Shown here piece after piece: positions 17,507 through 26,652 of a stretch of DNA of 60,981 nt. The stretch lies in the NCBI GenBank assembly GCA_937967505.1, contig CALCJM010000044.1, forward strand, positions 1 to 60,981, written 5' to 3'. The translations under genes and the position numbers were made by a program. Origin of the DNA: an uncultured Pirellulaceae bacterium. GTDB taxonomy: Bacteria > Planctomycetota > Planctomycetia > Pirellulales > Pirellulaceae. A model generated the notes under the pieces. That model was not told the DNA's origin. It made no database searches and was given only the letters and a program-made list of their open reading frames with translations. How positions within the stretch are numbered: the stretch's first letter is position 1; each line of letters begins with the position of its first letter.

Positions 17507-19543
17507 CTAAAATATGACAAACAACGGTACGCGCTCCACATCTTCCATCCCGTAAAAATGCACGGGGGCCAAGCCTGACGTTTGAACCGACCCTGTCTTG
17601 TTGTCGTCGGGCGAACGATAGATCGAAACCTCCTCATTCGTGGCCACGCTCAGCTGACTGGACGAACCGGATGAACCGCGTCCATCGACCACAAATCGTG
17701 TCACTGAGGCAGGTGTTACACTGAACCGGTTCTGCTGAAGAACGGATCCATTGATGCGGGCGACTGTCATTGACGAGTTAAAATTGATTTGAGGGGCATT
17801 CTGTCGTTGCGTCCCATCGCCTGTTACGACAACGCGTCGACCGGTGACAGAATAGATTTGATTCGCGCGGGTGTCGTCCTGGTTATTGATGTAAATCCGG
17901 TCGGTTCCCGCGCCGGCACCGATCGTCAGAGGTGCCTGTAGTTTCATCAAGTCACCATTGGCATCCTTGTTGGTGGAACCCACCATAAACACATCATCGC
18001 CACCGCGCGTGTAGATGGTCGTCGGTGCCCACGTCTCCCGCACCGTGACCGAATCGTTGGCTTCGGTAGAACCGAAAACCGTCAACTCCTTGACGTCGCC
18101 GGAAAACCTGACCAGACCGCCACCGACACCGGAAATCGTCTGCCCCTGCGTCAGGGTCGCGTTGAGTCCATTACCGGTGGCATCGCTGATGTAAACAGTG
18201 GGACTGTCAATGCCGTCCGTTTCGGCAATCGTCCCCAAGAATCCCCCAACGTAGAGCCCTCTATTTGCAAACGAAATCTCATGCTGAATTCCATCCAAAT
18301 TCCCCTGCCTAGCGACCCGTGTTGACGAAATCTGGACGAAGTCAGCGTTGAAGACATGCAGATCTTCCGCCGTGGCAGAAATAAAGAAGCTGTCTACCGA
18401 TCCAGACGATCCAACAAAGCGATTGTAATTCAACAGCTCGATCGCGGTGCCGGATGTCATCTCGGTCACGGTAGTCACAGCACCATCAACATTCCATTCA
18501 AACCGTTGGGATCCGTCGCCATCAAATAGCGTTGCCGAAGTATTGTTATCAGCCGATACCATGTAACGTTCAATCCCTGCGTTGAACGAAACGCGCGTGT
18601 TTTGCACCGGATCTGCATCGGCAGGATCGAATAAGACCCTGAGGCGTCCGTCCCCCTGAAGGTCCGTGCTCTGTCGGCGATCGACGATATCAAAGCCATC
18701 TCCTCCGTGGACCACCCCTCTGCCAAGATCACGATAAACGAACCGGTCATTTCCCGATTCGCCTTCGGCCCTGATGCTGCTGTAATCCGGATCCCCTGAC
18801 GCATCAAACACCATTGTATCGGTAACCCTCGGCTGTTGGCCACCGAATCGAATCAGATCATCTCCCGCCCCGGCTTTGACGACAAGAGAATTTGACAATC
18901 GCGCGGCTTGGGTCTTGCCGTTATTAGAAAGATTGAACACGTCGTTGCCACCGCCGGTTTGGATAACATTGGCACCGATGAAGGTGATGTTGCCATTGAT
19001 GCTCCCCCTCACTTTCATGAGATCAGCCTCAGGATCGGCAAAGACGATGTCCAAATCATCCGGCAGCGACGAGAGGGGTGAACCGTTAACCAGCATCGTC
19101 ATATCGCCTTCAGGGGACGATACGGCATTAGGAGACTCAACCACAAGATAACTGGTTTGCACCAAATTCCCCTCGTCGCCGCTGACTGCAATCCCCTCAG
19201 CGTCACTAATTGACACGCGCTCTTTGACGCGCTGGTCAATCGTGATGATGTCGCCATTGGACAGCGGCGCGGGATCGCTAGGATTTCCGGTTCGTGCGCT
19301 TTCATTTCCTAGGTCGATTCGAATTCCATTGGTCGTATCGACGCCCTCATGCAACGTACCGTTGATCTGAATATCGACAGTATGTTCATCGACATAGCGC
19401 ACCTCGACATCGTCCGAAAGATCTGTCCCGGTAAAAAGTGGAGCATCGGCAAATGAGGTCAGCAGTTTGCGCTCCTCCATTTGACCGTAGCTAGGTGTTG
19501 ATCGTTGATTTCTTCGCGTTCGTTTTTTTGAATTTCTGTTCAT
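17507..19543 (-). CDS. secreted RTX-like/hemolysin-type repeat protein with planctomycete N-terminal motif
   Basis: A 678-residue protein. The N-terminus is very basic (MNRNSKKRTRRNQRS), followed at residues 21-30 by QMEERKLLTS, the planctomycete motif of type LExRxLL found at the start of many large exported proteins. The body is beta-rich and Asp/Gly/Asn-rich, with RTX-like nonapeptide pieces: GGGNDVFNLSNNG, KAGAGDDLIRFGG, TRGGDDVFMVGST and IGAGAGTDRIYI. This suggests a calcium-stabilised beta-roll or beta-helix. It is likely a cell-surface or extracellular protein; no catalytic domain is seen. A 329-base gap separates it from the upstream kinase operon on the same strand. Confidence 0.75.
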   Translation of the reverse strand: MNRNSKKRTRRNQRSTPSYGQMEERKLLTSFADAPLFTGTDLSDDVEVRYVDEHTVDIQINGTLHEGVDTTNGIRIDLGNESARTGNPSDPAPLSNGDIITIDQRVKERVSISDAEGIAVSGDEGNLVQTSYLVVESPNAVSSPEGDMTMLVNGSPLSSLPDDLDIVFADPEADLMKVRGSINGNITFIGANVIQTGGGNDVFNLSNNGKTQAARLSNSLVVKAGAGDDLIRFGGQQPRVTDTMVFDASGDPDYSSIRAEGESGNDRFVYRDLGRGVVHGGDGFDIVDRRQSTDLQGDGRLRVLFDPADADPVQNTRVSFNAGIERYMVSADNNTSATLFDGDGSQRFEWNVDGAVTTVTEMTSGTAIELLNYNRFVGSSGSVDSFFISATAEDLHVFNADFVQISSTRVARQGNLDGIQHEISFANRGLYVGGFLGTIAETDGIDSPTVYISDATGNGLNATLTQGQTISGVGGGLVRFSGDVKELTVFGSTEANDSVTVRETWAPTTIYTRGGDDVFMVGSTNKDANGDLMKLQAPLTIGAGAGTDRIYINNQDDTRANQIYSVTGRRVVVTGDGTQRQNAPQINFNSSMTVARINGSVLQQNRFSVTPASVTRFVVDGRGSSGSSSQLSVATNEEVSIYRSPDDNKTGSVQTSGLAPVHFYGMEDVERVPLFVIF

Positions 19544-19872
19544 GATGTTGATTTAGGGATACGTGGTGAGAGAATTTGAAGGCCACGTTGTGAGTCTGCA
19601 CAAATGATTGACAACTGAGTGATTTTCCGATTTGGCCAATGCCGAAGTGCTGTGATAGAACGCAATCGGTTTTGAAAACCGGCGCCAGACCGCCAAGCGG
19701 ACGGCATGACCACAGGAGCTGGTACGGCACAGTTCCAGAGAGATAACGGAAGCATGGCACCAACGAACGCAAACTCAAACGACGTTGCTTATCAAGGCTG
19801 GAGCGGCGTCGGCCTGTCACATGGAAACTAACGAAAACACCGAATATGAGAAAGACAGACCGTTTTAATCGT
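19544..19872. other. intergenic stretch, nothing recognised
   Basis: This gap lies between the exported-protein gene at the end of the kinase operon and the RTX-like protein gene. Frames here lack ribosome binding sites and protein-like composition. It presumably holds the promoter of the RTX-like gene. Confidence 0.4.
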
Positions 19873-21057
19873 TTATACCGTTATATTTGGTTCTACCGAA
19901 CGTCTGTGGGGTTTTGCCTTGCTATCACGCCAGCCTTTTTGCCGCGCCCCCAGCATCGCTACCCAGACGACCGACTCCACCATCGGTCTCCCGTCTTCTT
20001 CCAAGCTAATATCGGCCTCCTGTGGAGCTTTTCGCACCGCTCCGCCAGCCTTTGCAACGACGCCAATTTCGTCAACCACCTGTTCCGACCCGTCCTTCTC
20101 TATCAGGTCCAAAGTGCCACTGCGTACGCTGGCAATACCTGCCACCCCCTCAAGTCGAAAATCCCGAAAGTACGAATCCAGCTCCTCAAGTGACGATGCC
20201 GAAAGCGCGGTACTGCGTTGGAAAGCCTCAGATCTTCCACGATTGGTAACGTTGGAAAAATCCCTTTGCCTGGACGATTCCCAAAATGGCTGCACTTCAT
20301 GGAATGCGGAAAACGATTGCCCCGTAGAAAACGATTGCCCCTTAGAGAAAGTGCCCGGGTAGCGTTCAGGTGTCTGTTGATCGCGCGTTTGAAGACTCCT
20401 GTGAATTTCCAAAGTGGATCCCAAGTTAGCCTCCATGTCAATCAACGCAAACGTTTGCTGCGACTCCAATAACCCACCCGTCAAAGCCTTCGGTTCATTT
20501 TGGTCGGCAAGTTCGGCATCGACAGTCGGGAAATAGATTTCCCTTTGCACTTGAGCTGCCGGGACAGAACGAGAAGCCATACGCAAGTCGGACTGGATCG
20601 CATTTTCCGTCGGAAGCGTGATGGGTTGTAATGCCAGCCCTAGCGTTCCAGCCTGGTCTCTCTGCCCGCTTGGCGTAGAGACAGGTGTTATCGGCTTGCG
20701 TGGATTTCCCAAACCATCGCTGTGCAATCCCCCATCGTCGCCGCTAACGCTCCCATCACCATCAAAATAATGGATTATGGAAATACAATCCGGGTCATCA
20801 TCGGGACCAACCGCGCCCTCATCAGTGCTTTGCGTTTGCCCGACCTGATCAGCATGGCCGGTCTGATTAACATGCCCGGCTTGCTCAATCAAGCATTGAT
20901 GTTCAACGGCGGTGATCCCCATTTGCACAGAAGCTCCGGAAACGAACAGCGCACTGACCAAATCACCAGCCAGCATTTGTCGGTTCTCCAGCCGGGAGAA
21001 CGTTGAGACCACCCGCGCAACGGTCGCCCGTCGATTGTTTCGTATGCTAGTTTTCAT
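19873..21057 (-). CDS. hypothetical exported protein of the sigma-kinase operon
   Basis: A 394-residue protein of unknown family. The basic N-terminus (MKTSIRNNRRATVARVV) leads into LENRQMLAG (residues 23-31), the planctomycete LExRxLLA motif, then a moderately hydrophobic stretch (DLVSALFVSGASVQMG). The remainder is polar and low in predicted structure. It includes a direct duplication, GQSFSTGQSFSAF, and a short acidic stretch (PDDDPDCISIIHYFDGDGSVSGDDGG). There is no enzyme motif. Its ATG overlaps the kinase stop by 11 bases, so it is almost certainly translated from the same transcript as the kinase and the sigma factor. It could be the signal-sensing or output partner of the kinase, but that is inference from position only. 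Confidence 0.72.
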   Translation of the reverse strand: MKTSIRNNRRATVARVVSTFSRLENRQMLAGDLVSALFVSGASVQMGITAVEHQCLIEQAGHVNQTGHADQVGQTQSTDEGAVGPDDDPDCISIIHYFDGDGSVSGDDGGLHSDGLGNPRKPITPVSTPSGQRDQAGTLGLALQPITLPTENAIQSDLRMASRSVPAAQVQREIYFPTVDAELADQNEPKALTGGLLESQQTFALIDMEANLGSTLEIHRSLQTRDQQTPERYPGTFSKGQSFSTGQSFSAFHEVQPFWESSRQRDFSNVTNRGRSEAFQRSTALSASSLEELDSYFRDFRLEGVAGIASVRSGTLDLIEKDGSEQVVDEIGVVAKAGGAVRKAPQEADISLEEDGRPMVESVVWVAMLGARQKGWRDSKAKPHRRSVEPNITV

Positions 21058-23743
21058 GGCTATCCTTCAATAAAACAGCAAGCGCTTCTCGATGCATTGC
21101 CAGCATTCGGCTGTAGCGCACATTCTCGGGCGCAGTCTCAACCGCCCAACTCTGAAATGCAATCGCCTGGTCCATCTGGCCAGTTGTCGATTCGGAGCCT
21201 CTCCTGCGCCGCTCGACAAGGCTTTGATTGTGCAGAACGCCGCCCAATCGACTGCAAATCTCGGGGCGTTTCCCGTTGACCTCGACCAGCTTTCGCAAAC
21301 AGGCTTCCGCCCGATCAAACGCGGTTCCCGCCGCTTTATTCTTCTTGGACCGCCAATGAACTTCTCCCAAGGTGTTCCAGGCCGTCGCCAAATGTTCAAC
21401 CACGACAACGTCAATTGCGCCCTCACTGCGTTTCTGTTCCAATTGCCAGAACTGAACAACGTCTTCGGCCAAATTGGAGGCCTCCACCAGTTTTCCGTTC
21501 TTCGACAGCATGACAGCAAGGTTATTTCGCAAATCGGCCAACTGACGGCGCGTATCGCCTCTGAAAGAGGCACCAGATGATCCGTGTTTGTCGGCAGGTA
21601 GATTTTCCAACATCGTGACCGTTTCGCGCATCAGTTTTTCCGCTCGACGAGAATCGACCTCCCCCAACATGGAAACATAGTTCCCGCCGACCCTTAAACG
21701 GACGCGAATCAATTCGGAAGTCTCTTCGGTGTTCTGCGGTACGGTCGTCACCTCCTTGATCGCAAGGTTGAGCACTCGCAAGGCATTTTGGAAACTGGTG
21801 TCAGCCGCGTTTTTGTTTCCCTCAGCCCATCTCAGCAGGGCCAAATTCGAATGGACCTGCCCAATAACCAACAGGCCTTTGGTCCGATGTCGGGAATCCA
21901 TCTTCCACGTCTTGAAATATTCGACGGCTCGATCGTACGCCGAACTGGCCGCCCCAAAGTCACCCGCCCGTTTATGCAGCATGCCGATCTTGTTTAAACA
22001 CGCCAGCCGTAAATAGTGCGCGTTGGCATCTTCTCTTTTACATTCCAACTCTTCAAGCATTTCGAACGCCTGTTGGTATCGCGCTCGCGCGACGGTGTCG
22101 TTACCGATACGTTCATAAATCCCTGCGGATTGAACCAATGCCTCAGCCCGTTCAAAACCAAACTGTGAATCATGTTTTGAAAATGCGAGGAAATCGTCGT
22201 AATACCCGGCCGCCTCGCCCAGCAACCGCGCCCGCATCGACGCAGCAACCGCCCCCCGGTCAAGTTCATCAGCCAATAGAATGCCAAACCGATCGACAGA
22301 TTTGTGCGCCTGTTGCAAAAACAGACGCGCATTTTCAGCCGACCGCCGTTCGCGCTGTCGCTGTTGATAAAACATGGATGCGATAGCGACGCTGGCGACC
22401 ATCAACATCATCAGACCAACCGCTGCCAGTGAGACCGCGTGCCGGTGCCGTCCGACAAAATCGACACATCGATCAAGTATCGATTTGGGCTTTGCCACAA
22501 TCGGATCACCCGAAAGGCAGCGTCTTAAATCATCTGCAAATTCCTGCGCACTTGGGTAGCGATCGGCGGGCAATTTTGCGATCGCCTTGTTAAGCACCGT
22601 TTCCAGCTCTTTGGGAACGGTATCGTTGCACAGCCGCAACCGCTGTGGTTCGGCTGCCTCGATGGCCGCCATCAACTTCAGTTTGTCGTCACTGTCGAAG
22701 ACAGGTCGTAGCGTCACCAGTTCACACAGCGTGATTCCCAACGAATAGATATCGGTGCGATAGTCAACCGCGCGATGCCGTCCGGACGCCTGTTCCGGGC
22801 TCATGTATCGCAGCGTTCCTAGTTGACTGCCGGCGGAAGTCAGATTGGAGGATGTGCGTCCGCGCGCGAGCCCAAAATCTGCGACCCATATTTTACCGGC
22901 ATGATCCAACAGCAGGTTCGACGGCTTGATATCGCGGTGCACGACACCTTCCTCGTGTGCAAAATGGATCGCTTCGGCGACCTTAACACCCAATTCCATA
23001 ATGCTGCGTACGTAGCTGCCTGACCTGATGGACCGTGCCGTATTAAGATTATCGCACGGTGCGGTTTCCGCATCGTGTGAAAACACGTCTCCTTGCGAGG
23101 TAGTATGGTCGCTCAGTTGATTGACTAACTGGGCCAGCGTTTGTCCGTGCACCAGTTGCATGCTGTAAAAATGCACTCCGCGTTCACACCCGACACCGTA
23201 CACCGGGACAATATTGGGATGATGAAGCGATGCCGCTGATCGAGCCTCATTGCGAAATCGGGTTACCTGCCGCGGGTCCAGGACGGCGGCAAAGGGCAAC
23301 ACTTTCAATGCCACCTGCCGCTGTAAAGAAATCTGGTTTGCCGCGTAGACAATGCCCATACCGCCCCGTCCCAGCTCATGTTGAATCTCAAAATCACCGA
23401 TGCGTCGGGGAGTCTGCCCGACCGCGTCACTCTCTTGCGAGGGGGGCTTGCTTGAGCCGTGTTGGTTGACAACGCTTTCCTTTGTGGCACGCCCCAACAA
23501 ATAGAGTCCGCGCAACGGCACCCGATACTCCTCTCCCACGCCAGCCTGTTCTGTCAGAACACGTTCGGCAGCCTCTTGGTCACCCACATCCAGCGCCTCG
23601 CAATAGCGATCAAATATCTCCGCCAGCCGCACACTTGCATCAGTGGCATGCGTCTCTTCAGCGTCAACCGCGACCTCCAAGTCGTGCTGTTGCACAAGTG
23701 AATCCCCCGACTTGAATCGGGCATTGCCAGGACTATTTCTCAT
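21047..23743 (-). CDS. serine/threonine protein kinase with C-terminal TPR-like region
   Basis: An 898-residue transmembrane Hanks-type kinase. After an N-terminal acidic segment, the kinase domain runs from about 117 to 410: glycine loop LGRGGMGIVY (124-133), catalytic lysine in VALKVLP (147), HRDIKPSN (269-276), DFGLARG (289-295) and the activation-segment GTLRYMSPEQASG. A membrane span follows at about 436-457 (AVSLAAVGLMMLMVASVAIA). The outer part of about 430 residues is helical with TPR-like units (ARYQQAFEMLEELECKREDA, GDFGAASSAYDRAVEYF, NLALLRWAEGNKNAADTSF). The start ATG overlaps the sigma factor stop by 11 bases and its own stop overlaps the next gene by 11 bases. This sigma-kinase pairing is typical of planctomycetes, where the kinase may modulate the ECF factor. 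Confidence 0.93.
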   Translation of the reverse strand: MRNSPGNARFKSGDSLVQQHDLEVAVDAEETHATDASVRLAEIFDRYCEALDVGDQEAAERVLTEQAGVGEEYRVPLRGLYLLGRATKESVVNQHGSSKPPSQESDAVGQTPRRIGDFEIQHELGRGGMGIVYAANQISLQRQVALKVLPFAAVLDPRQVTRFRNEARSAASLHHPNIVPVYGVGCERGVHFYSMQLVHGQTLAQLVNQLSDHTTSQGDVFSHDAETAPCDNLNTARSIRSGSYVRSIMELGVKVAEAIHFAHEEGVVHRDIKPSNLLLDHAGKIWVADFGLARGRTSSNLTSAGSQLGTLRYMSPEQASGRHRAVDYRTDIYSLGITLCELVTLRPVFDSDDKLKLMAAIEAAEPQRLRLCNDTVPKELETVLNKAIAKLPADRYPSAQEFADDLRRCLSGDPIVAKPKSILDRCVDFVGRHRHAVSLAAVGLMMLMVASVAIASMFYQQRQRERRSAENARLFLQQAHKSVDRFGILLADELDRGAVAASMRARLLGEAAGYYDDFLAFSKHDSQFGFERAEALVQSAGIYERIGNDTVARARYQQAFEMLEELECKREDANAHYLRLACLNKIGMLHKRAGDFGAASSAYDRAVEYFKTWKMDSRHRTKGLLVIGQVHSNLALLRWAEGNKNAADTSFQNALRVLNLAIKEVTTVPQNTEETSELIRVRLRVGGNYVSMLGEVDSRRAEKLMRETVTMLENLPADKHGSSGASFRGDTRRQLADLRNNLAVMLSKNGKLVEASNLAEDVVQFWQLEQKRSEGAIDVVVVEHLATAWNTLGEVHWRSKKNKAAGTAFDRAEACLRKLVEVNGKRPEICSRLGGVLHNQSLVERRRRGSESTTGQMDQAIAFQSWAVETAPENVRYSRMLAMHREALAVLLKDSHEN

Positions 23744-24383
23744 CAGACAACTCCCTTTTTAGTTTCTCGACCGCGCGTACCCACAACATGCGGACTGCTC
23801 CCGTTTTGCGTTTCAAACGCAATGCAATTTCAGAAAAACTCAACCCCTGAAAGTTTCGCAGCTCGATCACCGTTCGATAGCTGTCCGGTAACCGGTCGAT
23901 CGCATCCCTCAACGCTTGCAGTGATTCGTCTCGATGCATTGGAGAACTGGGCGAGGAAACGTCCGCCTGAAGTTTGAAATCAAATCCCGCCGAGAGATTC
24001 CCTTCATCGCGTGCTGCCTCTAGGCGACGCTGTCTGCGGACATCGCGTTTCCCGGCCAGCACATGAGCCTCAATCGCAGTGGCCAGATTGTTAAACAGAA
24101 TCTTCCGTAGCCAGCCGGTAAACTCTTCCAGCGACGTGCCGACAAAGGACGAGAAATCGCGGTGAGCTTCCAACAGCGTTTCCTGAACGATATCCGATGC
24201 GCTGACTCGCATCCGGATTCGTTCATCAATATGCCCGCGCGAGAGACTGTTCAGATAGCGAAAGTAATTCTTCAGCAACAGCCCCAAACTCTCCCGGTCG
24301 CCGGCGCGGGCCAGGTCGAGCAGTTCGATGGAGGGAGAAGGGGTATGTCCGCTTTCGCTCATACAGTGATCCAGAGTAGACAT
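23733..24383 (-). CDS. ECF-type RNA polymerase sigma factor
   Basis: A 216-residue sigma-70 family protein without an anti-sigma gene next to it. Region 2 is visible as LLDLARAGDRESLGLLLKNY, RYLNSLSRGHID and RVSASDIVQETLLEAHRDF, then FTGWLRKILFNNLA. Region 4 (about 160-212) has LPDSYRTVIELRNFQGLSFS and EIALRLKRKTGAVRMLWVRA, the helix-turn-helix. This layout matches the ECF groups in planctomycetes that are encoded with a Ser/Thr kinase. ATG at 24362 is a possible later start. A 7-bp inverted repeat lies 7 bases upstream. Downstream genes overlap in a three-gene operon. Confidence 0.92.
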   Translation of the reverse strand: MSTLDHCMSESGHTPSPSIELLDLARAGDRESLGLLLKNYFRYLNSLSRGHIDERIRMRVSASDIVQETLLEAHRDFSSFVGTSLEEFTGWLRKILFNNLATAIEAHVLAGKRDVRRQRRLEAARDEGNLSAGFDFKLQADVSSPSSPMHRDESLQALRDAIDRLPDSYRTVIELRNFQGLSFSEIALRLKRKTGAVRMLWVRAVEKLKRELSDEK

Positions 24384-24389
24384 AATCGC

Positions 24390-24408
24390 GCTGGCAGAAC
24401 TTGCCAGC
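24390..24408. promoter_or_regulatory. inverted repeat in the leader of the ECF sigma gene
   Basis: A perfect 7-bp inverted repeat, GCTGGCA-GAACT-TGCCAGC, sits 7 bases upstream of the chosen ECF start codon. It could be an operator or an RNA hairpin that limits translation. Nothing else supports a specific role. Confidence 0.35.
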
Positions 24409-24917
24409 CACGAAGAAAGTAAAAGGTGGAATACAATGGTGCCATTTTAATCAGTTTTTGCCGAACCCGATGTCTATCCCGTTCTGATGAACAGGGTTTT
24501 AAGCCGATTGCCTATTGGACTCCGGGCCGAATAATCCGCTCCGCGCAACGCGGTTTCTGAAAAAAAACACAAAAGATGGCCCTTAGTGACCATGTTCGCT
24601 AGGGCGTGGAGGCCTCTCAACAAGCGATCCCCCACCCAACATTCTCCCATCTGGCTTTTTGCCACCTAGCCATCCACCGTCTGGCGACGATCGCCACGTT
24701 TTCACCGTAGAACGGACATCCATGTCCATTCAGGCCGTACATGCTTGTTCGGATAATGGATCGATGCCCAAACTACCGGCGACGATGAATTTCAAAGAAG
24801 AACGCATTTTCTCGCTGATTACCTACGGCACGTATTTTAACGCGTCAAAGGCAAAGCTACGATGACACGCAGAAAATCGTCGCGAGTCTTTCCCAAAAAT
24901 CAACTTTCGTGAGCCAA
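24409..24917. other. divergent intergenic region, no gene seen
   Basis: This stretch separates the minus-strand ECF operon from the plus-strand sugar-acid operon and should contain both promoters. I see no convincing open frame and no recognisable operator. Confidence 0.4.
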
Positions 24918-25946
24918 ATGAAACGTGTCCTTTGCTTTGGCGAAATTATGTTTCGCCTGACACCGCATGCTGGCCAACAACAACTGGTCCGTGCTTCGAC
25001 ATGGGGCAGCGATTTCGCTGGAGCCGAATCCAACGTGGCAACCAATCTGGCATGGATCAACCGGGACAACCCGGATTTTGAAGCCCATTTCATCAGCAAG
25101 CTGCCTAAAAACTCACTCGGCGATGCGGCAATCGATTCCCTTCGACATCATGGAGTCCACACGGACCAAATGCTGCGCGGTGGCGATCGTATCGGCACTT
25201 ATTTTATCGAGATGGGTTTTGGCATCCGCCCCTCCAAAGTACTCTACGACCGCAGCCATTCGGCCATCAGCACGGCATCTCCTGAAGAATTTGATTGGCC
25301 AAATTTACTCGACGGCTGTGACTGGTTGCATCTTGGCGGGATCACTCCGGCACTGTCTGAAAATTGTGCCACCATGACCATCAACGCCACGCGCGCCGCC
25401 AAATCGATGGGGATTACCGTCAGCTTCGACATGAATTTCCGACGGTCATTATGGGACGGGCACGAATCAGCCGCCGTAATTTTTGACTCGGTTCTTGAAA
25501 ACACAGATGTACTGTTTGGCAATGCTGGCGTGCTGGCCGATGTCTATCAAATGTCTGGTGCCAATGGCCAGACATCGGCACAACAGACTCAGTCACTCAT
25601 GAAAGAGGCTGCCCAACGCTGGAACGTAGGCATCGTCGCATTCACCCGGCGCAGCCACGATTCGGCCTCACGCAACGAACTGCAAGGTTTCGCATTATCC
25701 GGTAAAGACTCGACCGGCAGTCGCCCGTACACTGTCGATGTCAAAGACCGCCTGGGGACGGGAGATGCATTCGCGGCCGGGTTTATTCATGCCATGCTGA
25801 ACGGGTGGGAACTACAACGCGCTGTTGAGTTTGCGACAGCGGCGTTTGCCATCAAGCACTCGATTTCCGGAGACCAGAATTCAGTTTCCGAAGCCGAGGT
25901 CCAGTCGATCGCAGCTGGACACACGCAGGGACACATTGTGCGGTAA
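24918..25946 (+). CDS. kdgK: PfkB-family sugar kinase, probable 2-keto-3-deoxygluconate kinase
   Basis: A 342-residue ribokinase/PfkB-fold kinase. The N-terminus CFGEIMFRLTP and GGAESNVATNLAW-like segment (GAESNVATNLAWI), the middle DWLHLGGITPAL and SFDMNFRRSLW, and the ATP/anion-hole signature KDRLGTGDAFAAGF (general base Asp at about residue 283) are all present. Together with the KDPG aldolase directly downstream this supports phosphorylation of 2-keto-3-deoxygluconate (or the galacto epimer) to the 6-phosphate. A GTG nine bases upstream is an alternative start. It is the first gene of a four-gene plus-strand operon; the aldolase follows after 57 bases. Confidence 0.87.
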   Translation: MKRVLCFGEIMFRLTPHAGQQQLVRASTWGSDFAGAESNVATNLAWINRDNPDFEAHFISKLPKNSLGDAAIDSLRHHGVHTDQMLRGGDRIGTYFIEMGFGIRPSKVLYDRSHSAISTASPEEFDWPNLLDGCDWLHLGGITPALSENCATMTINATRAAKSMGITVSFDMNFRRSLWDGHESAAVIFDSVLENTDVLFGNAGVLADVYQMSGANGQTSAQQTQSLMKEAAQRWNVGIVAFTRRSHDSASRNELQGFALSGKDSTGSRPYTVDVKDRLGTGDAFAAGFIHAMLNGWELQRAVEFATAAFAIKHSISGDQNSVSEAEVQSIAAGHTQGHIVR

Positions 25947-26003
25947 ACGAGAACCGCAACGTTTTTAAACGAGCGCCAAACAACCCGGGAAACTATCACC
26001 GCC

Positions 26004-26627
26004 ATGCACGAAAAATTTCTCTCGCAAAAAGTCATTGTCATTATCCGCGTCAAACAGGCGACATCGGTGATGCCGATGATCGAAGCGCTGGTTGCCGGCG
26101 GGGTCGAGTGCCTAGAGGTCACCTCCAACACGCCCGGCTATCTGGATTCCATTGCTGCCGCCCGTCGCCGGTGGCCTGATCTCTTGGTCGGTGCCGGTAC
26201 TGTCACTGATGTCGATATTGCCTCGGCCGCCATTGAACACGGGGCTCAATTTTTGGTCACGCCCAACACGCACCCACCTGTGATTGATGTCGCTCACGCG
26301 GCAGGCGTTCCCGTCGCAATGGGCGCGTTGACGCCCACCGAGGTTTGCATCGCCACTGCTGCGGGTGCCGATGTGATCAAATTGTTTCCCGCCGGGCAAT
26401 TCGGACCAGGGTACATTAAAGCTGTTAAGGGTCCCCTGAACGATGTTAAACTATTCGCGGTCGGCGGCGTCTCTGCCGACAACGTGCAGCAGTGGGCAGA
26501 CGCAGGTGCCGATGGTTTCGGCGTCGGCGGAAAACTGGTTGAAGAACATCAAATTATTAACGGCCATCCCGAAGCCATCACCCAAGCCGCCCAAACTTTA
26601 CTCGCCGCAGTCACAGCCCTCGAATAA
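26004..26627 (+). CDS. eda: 2-dehydro-3-deoxy-phosphogluconate (KDPG) aldolase
   Basis: A 207-residue class I aldolase of the KDPG/KHG family that splits KDPG (or KDPGal) into pyruvate and glyceraldehyde 3-phosphate. Visible family marks: VIVIIRVKQATSVMPMIEAL, GGVECLEVTSNTPGYL (catalytic Glu region), LLVGAGTVTD, FLVTPNTHPPVI, and DVIKLFPAGQFGPGYIKAVK, where the lysine of IKLFPA (about residue 126) forms the Schiff base. The end AVGGVSADNVQQWADAGADG is the phosphate-binding region. Length is normal for the family. It sits between the KDG kinase and the MFS transporter; 25 bases to the next gene. Confidence 0.93.
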   Translation: MHEKFLSQKVIVIIRVKQATSVMPMIEALVAGGVECLEVTSNTPGYLDSIAAARRRWPDLLVGAGTVTDVDIASAAIEHGAQFLVTPNTHPPVIDVAHAAGVPVAMGALTPTEVCIATAAGADVIKLFPAGQFGPGYIKAVKGPLNDVKLFAVGGVSADNVQQWADAGADGFGVGGKLVEEHQIINGHPEAITQAAQTLLAAVTALE

Positions 26628-26652
26628 AGTAGTCCTTAAATAAAGTACGTCC

